The notes under the pieces are model-generated. The model made no database searches, was not told the DNA's origin, and saw only the letters and a program-made list of their open reading frames with translations. A stretch of DNA of 25,234 nt from DASXTB01 sp036505615 (GTDB lineage Bacteria; Acidobacteriota; UBA6911; JACQSX01). Each line of letters begins with the position of its first letter. Within the stretch, counting starts at the first letter, position 1. The stretch lies in assembly GCA_036505615.1 (NCBI GenBank), contig DASXTB010000025.1, positions 1 to 25,234 of the forward strand, read 5' to 3'. The translations under genes were made by a program, and so were the position numbers. This document shows, piece after piece, positions 22,770 to 25,234 of the stretch.

Positions 22770-24098
22770 ATGTCTAGTGTGTCTAAGCTTCTAGAGGCAG
22801 ACAGTCACCTGCTACACCCCCTTCATCATCCGAGCGACCATAAGGACCCTTTAATATTCGTAGAAGGTCACGGAGTGATGCTCAAAGACTCACGCGGGCG
22901 TGAATACATCGATGCTTTTGCGGGACTATGGAACGTTCTTGTGGGACACGGGCGTGAAGAATTGGCCCATGCTGCCGCCGAGCAAATGCGCGTGCTCGCT
23001 TATTGTTCATCGTACATCGGTTCGTCAAATTTGCCTGCCTCCGAGTTAGCCGCACAGCTGGCTGGTTTTGCATACAGAGATCTAAGGACGACTTTCTTTA
23101 CCTGCGGCGGTGCAGAAGCGAATGAGTCGGCGTTTAAAACCGCACGTTGTTATTGGAAGATCAAGGGTAAACAAGACAAGGTGAAGATCATCTCGCGCTG
23201 GCATGCCTATCATGGCGTCACAATGGCGACGATGAGTGCAACGGGGATCCCGGATTTTTGGAAGATGTTCGAACCGCGGGTGCCCCTTTTCATTCAGACC
23301 GCTGCGCCTTATCCCTACCGCTTTGAAGGAGCGCGAGATGGCGAAAGTGTTGGGGAAGCGTCCGCACGGTTATTGGAAGAAACTATTCAGACTGAAGGCC
23401 CAGAAACCGTCGCGGCATTCATCGCCGAACCTGTTATGGGCGCGGGCGGCATAATCGTGCCACCCGACGACTATTTCCCCCGGGTGCGCCGAATTTGCGA
23501 TCAATACGCGGTTCTTTTTATTGCAGACGAGGTAGTAACCGGCTTCGGGAGAACGGGAAAATGGTTTGGACTCCATCACTGGAATGTGCAACCAGACATC
23601 ATGTCCTTTGCCAAAGGCATCACGAGCGGATATTTGCCATTGGGCGGAATTCAAATTTCGGACGAAATTCGCGACACATTGATGTCGGCTCCACCAGAAA
23701 GCCGGTGGATGCACGCCTACACCTACTCTGCTCATCCGACCTGTTGCGCGGTTGCTTTGAAAAATCTCGAGATTATAGAGAGAGAGAACCTCGTTGAACG
23801 CGCGGCGAAAGTGGGTGAGTACTTTCTGAAAAGACTCGAAAGACTATACCAACTTCACTCCGTCGGTGAGGTACGCGGGCTAGGCTTGATGGCTGCTGTG
23901 GAGTTCGTCAGTGACCGGCAAACGAAATTACCAGCCAAGATGGGCTCGCGTGTACGGCGCGCGGCTCAGGAGCGTGGGCTCTTCACCCGAGTTCGCGGCG
24001 ATATTCTCCTGCTTGCGCCCCCTCTAATCATCACGGAAGCTCAGATAGACCGCATCGTTGATGTTCTCTACGACGCAATAGAGGCAGTTGAACAATAA
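22770..24098 (+). CDS. Class-III aminotransferase (PLP, omega-aminotransferase type)
   Basis: A 442-residue fold-type I enzyme. Landmarks: HLLHPLHHPSDH near the start, TFFTCGGAEANESAFKTAR (109-126), RWHAYHG (144-149), the AEPVMGAGGIIVPP block (219-232), D253 in FIADEVVTGFGRTG, and PLP Lys282 in SFAKGITSGYLPLGG. The pattern is that of beta-alanine/taurine:pyruvate and similar omega-aminotransferases, which move an amino group from a terminal amine to pyruvate or 2-oxoglutarate and leave an aldehyde or ketone. GAGGAAAACG precedes the ATG. It is divergent from the LysA-like decarboxylase; an amine made by that enzyme would be a fitting donor, and the aldehyde formed could go to the aldehyde dehydrogenase, but this chain is inference. 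Confidence 0.94.
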   Translation: MSSVSKLLEADSHLLHPLHHPSDHKDPLIFVEGHGVMLKDSRGREYIDAFAGLWNVLVGHGREELAHAAAEQMRVLAYCSSYIGSSNLPASELAAQLAGFAYRDLRTTFFTCGGAEANESAFKTARCYWKIKGKQDKVKIISRWHAYHGVTMATMSATGIPDFWKMFEPRVPLFIQTAAPYPYRFEGARDGESVGEASARLLEETIQTEGPETVAAFIAEPVMGAGGIIVPPDDYFPRVRRICDQYAVLFIADEVVTGFGRTGKWFGLHHWNVQPDIMSFAKGITSGYLPLGGIQISDEIRDTLMSAPPESRWMHAYTYSAHPTCCAVALKNLEIIERENLVERAAKVGEYFLKRLERLYQLHSVGEVRGLGLMAAVEFVSDRQTKLPAKMGSRVRRAAQERGLFTRVRGDILLLAPPLIITEAQIDRIVDVLYDAIEAVEQ

Positions 24099-24262
24099 CT
24101 CAATTAATCCATGATAGACAATCGGGTATTTTGTGCGAGGGGCCAGGGAAGCTGCTGGTGACACCTGGCTCAGCTATTGACGGATTAGCAGTTGAACAGT
24201 GCCTGCTCATCACATCCCGGACTTCCAAGGAAGAAACGCTTGTGTCCTCGGAAAGGAGTGGT

Positions 24263-25234
24263 ATGATACGGACAGAGGCTCTAAAACTGTCGCTCGTCCC
24301 GCTCTTAATCGCTCTACTTCCGGGAGCATTCGTTTTCCGATTTAGCCAGACCGAGTGGGTCGTCAACGATCGGTACCGGATGGCGGTCTCAGTGGATCCG
24401 GGGCGGGGCAACAGGTTTCACACTCCCGTAGGCGTCGACGTCAATTTCGCCGAGGTTTTCAACACCCACGGAATCAAAGGTCGCCTGGACAGGAATTCCA
24501 TTCGCGTCGTCCGCTATGATCCTGGCACAGGCCGCGCTCTCCCTTATCAAGCAGGAAGCAGCTCCTACGAGGTCCCCTATCAGCTGAGCCATGACTTTTA
24601 CTATCAAGACTCCGGCAAAATCTGGTGGCGCATCCAGGATCAGCAGGACGGGCATTTTCATATCTACTTTGACACTGTGGAGAATGGTCCCAAGGAAGCG
24701 CCACAGGCGGTGGCCCTCATAGGTTGCGGAGACAATTTCCTGTTCAACAACGGTCAGCCGGGACCTTTGGATGTCGGAATGTCAGCCAGCGTGCGCTACA
24801 TCGATTGGGATGGCGATGGGAAAAAAGACCTCCTTGTGGGCAGCAGCCAAACTCACGAATACGGGGTGCCTACGGATCACGGCTACATCTATTTCTTTAA
24901 AAACATCGGTACCGCACAAAGTCCCCTTTTTGCCTCTGGCTATCAACTCCGAAACGAGGCGGGCGCTTATGTGCAGACATTCAGTGGCGTCTACATGTAC
25001 TTCGATGTCGTCGACTGGGACGGAGACGGAGATTTGGATCTGATCGTGGCCGACGGTCCAAAACTCTACCTATTTGAGAATACCGGCAAGCGAGACAGAA
25101 ATAACCTGCCAATATTGAAGCCGTACAAGCAGATTGTTCAGCTAATCCATGGCAATGATTTTACTGACGATTATCATTACAAATTTCCTCACCTGGTGGA
25201 TTGGGACGGTGATGGGGATCTGGATGTCCTTTAC
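24263..25234 (+). CDS. Secreted FG-GAP/VCBS-repeat protein, N-terminal part (cut by window edge)
   Basis: An open frame of 324 codons running off the right edge. AAGGAG lies five bases before the ATG. Residues 8-28 (LKLSLVPLLIALLPGAFVF) form a signal peptide or anchor. Residues of about 35-165 are beta-rich without a family I recognise. From residue 181 there are three calcium-binding-type repeats with the core DWDGDG: 181-186 (followed by KKDLLVG), 251-256 (followed by DLDLIVADG, then LYLFENTG), and 313-318 (followed by DLDVLY). Such repeats build extracellular beta-propellers; related proteins bind or cut polysaccharides or sit on the cell surface. No visible catalytic part. It lies 164 bases after the aminotransferase on the same strand with its own good ribosome site. 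A link to the pathway is uncertain. Confidence 0.85.
   Translation, partial: MIRTEALKLSLVPLLIALLPGAFVFRFSQTEWVVNDRYRMAVSVDPGRGNRFHTPVGVDVNFAEVFNTHGIKGRLDRNSIRVVRYDPGTGRALPYQAGSSSYEVPYQLSHDFYYQDSGKIWWRIQDQQDGHFHIYFDTVENGPKEAPQAVALIGCGDNFLFNNGQPGPLDVGMSASVRYIDWDGDGKKDLLVGSSQTHEYGVPTDHGYIYFFKNIGTAQSPLFASGYQLRNEAGAYVQTFSGVYMYFDVVDWDGDGDLDLIVADGPKLYLFENTGKRDRNNLPILKPYKQIVQLIHGNDFTDDYHYKFPHLVDWDGDGDLDVLY

Noticed and set aside
24142..24169. Stem GCCAGG/CCTGGC after the aminotransferase as a terminator
   Set aside because: The loop is 16 bases and no T-tract follows.

Overview
The window reads as part of a chromosome from a free-living, probably soil or sediment, bacterium of moderate GC content. 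No rRNA, tRNA, phage, transposon, CRISPR or plasmid feature was seen. The mix of secreted FG-GAP proteins, CehA/McbA-type PHP hydrolases, phosphotriesterase-family hydrolases and a Tat-lipoprotein peptide-type ABC importer would fit an acidobacterium or a similar soil phylum. That placement is a guess; nothing here fixes the taxon.

Layout. (1) Positions 1-432: the start of a secreted protein on the minus strand, cut by the left edge. (2) Positions 836-4624, minus strand: a five-gene operon read as phosphotriesterase-family hydrolase, cupin, cupin, NTF2-like protein, MFS permease. (3) Positions 5033-5728, minus: a GntR/FCD regulator. (4) Positions 6294-8745, plus: aldehyde dehydrogenase then a DapA-superfamily aldolase/dehydratase. 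(5) Positions 9064-13339: an aldo/keto reductase (minus), a secreted CehA/McbA-like metallohydrolase (plus) and an SDR (minus). (6) Positions 13847-20042, plus: a formylglycine-generating-enzyme-like protein followed by a complete oligopeptide-type ABC importer, whose substrate-binding gene carries a one-base frameshift and whose two ATPases are fused. (7) Positions 20039-24098: a second phosphotriesterase-family hydrolase and a LysA-like PLP enzyme (minus), divergent from a class-III aminotransferase (plus). (8) Positions 24263-25234: a secreted FG-GAP/VCBS protein cut by the right edge.

The most useful new signal is a repeated operator. GTTAACTGTTRACAGC occurs upstream of the hydrolase operon (4725-4740) and between the GntR gene and the aldehyde dehydrogenase (6009-6024), differing at one base of 16. 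A diverged third copy (630-642) lies upstream of the secreted protein at the left edge. Each lies on or just downstream of a plausible -10 element, so the FCD regulator probably represses all three transcripts and they form one local regulon.

Taken together the genes look like a catabolic island for an organic acid, sugar acid or lactone-like compound, possibly with an amine or peptide moiety. Importers (MFS, ABC) bring it in. Oxidoreductases (AKR, SDR) and metallo-hydrolases (two phosphotriesterase-family members, CehA/McbA-like) open or oxidise it. The DapA-type enzyme cleaves or dehydrates the product and the aldehyde dehydrogenase finishes it. An aminotransferase and a PLP decarboxylase-fold enzyme handle an amino compound. 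The substrate is not known and cannot be read from the sequence.
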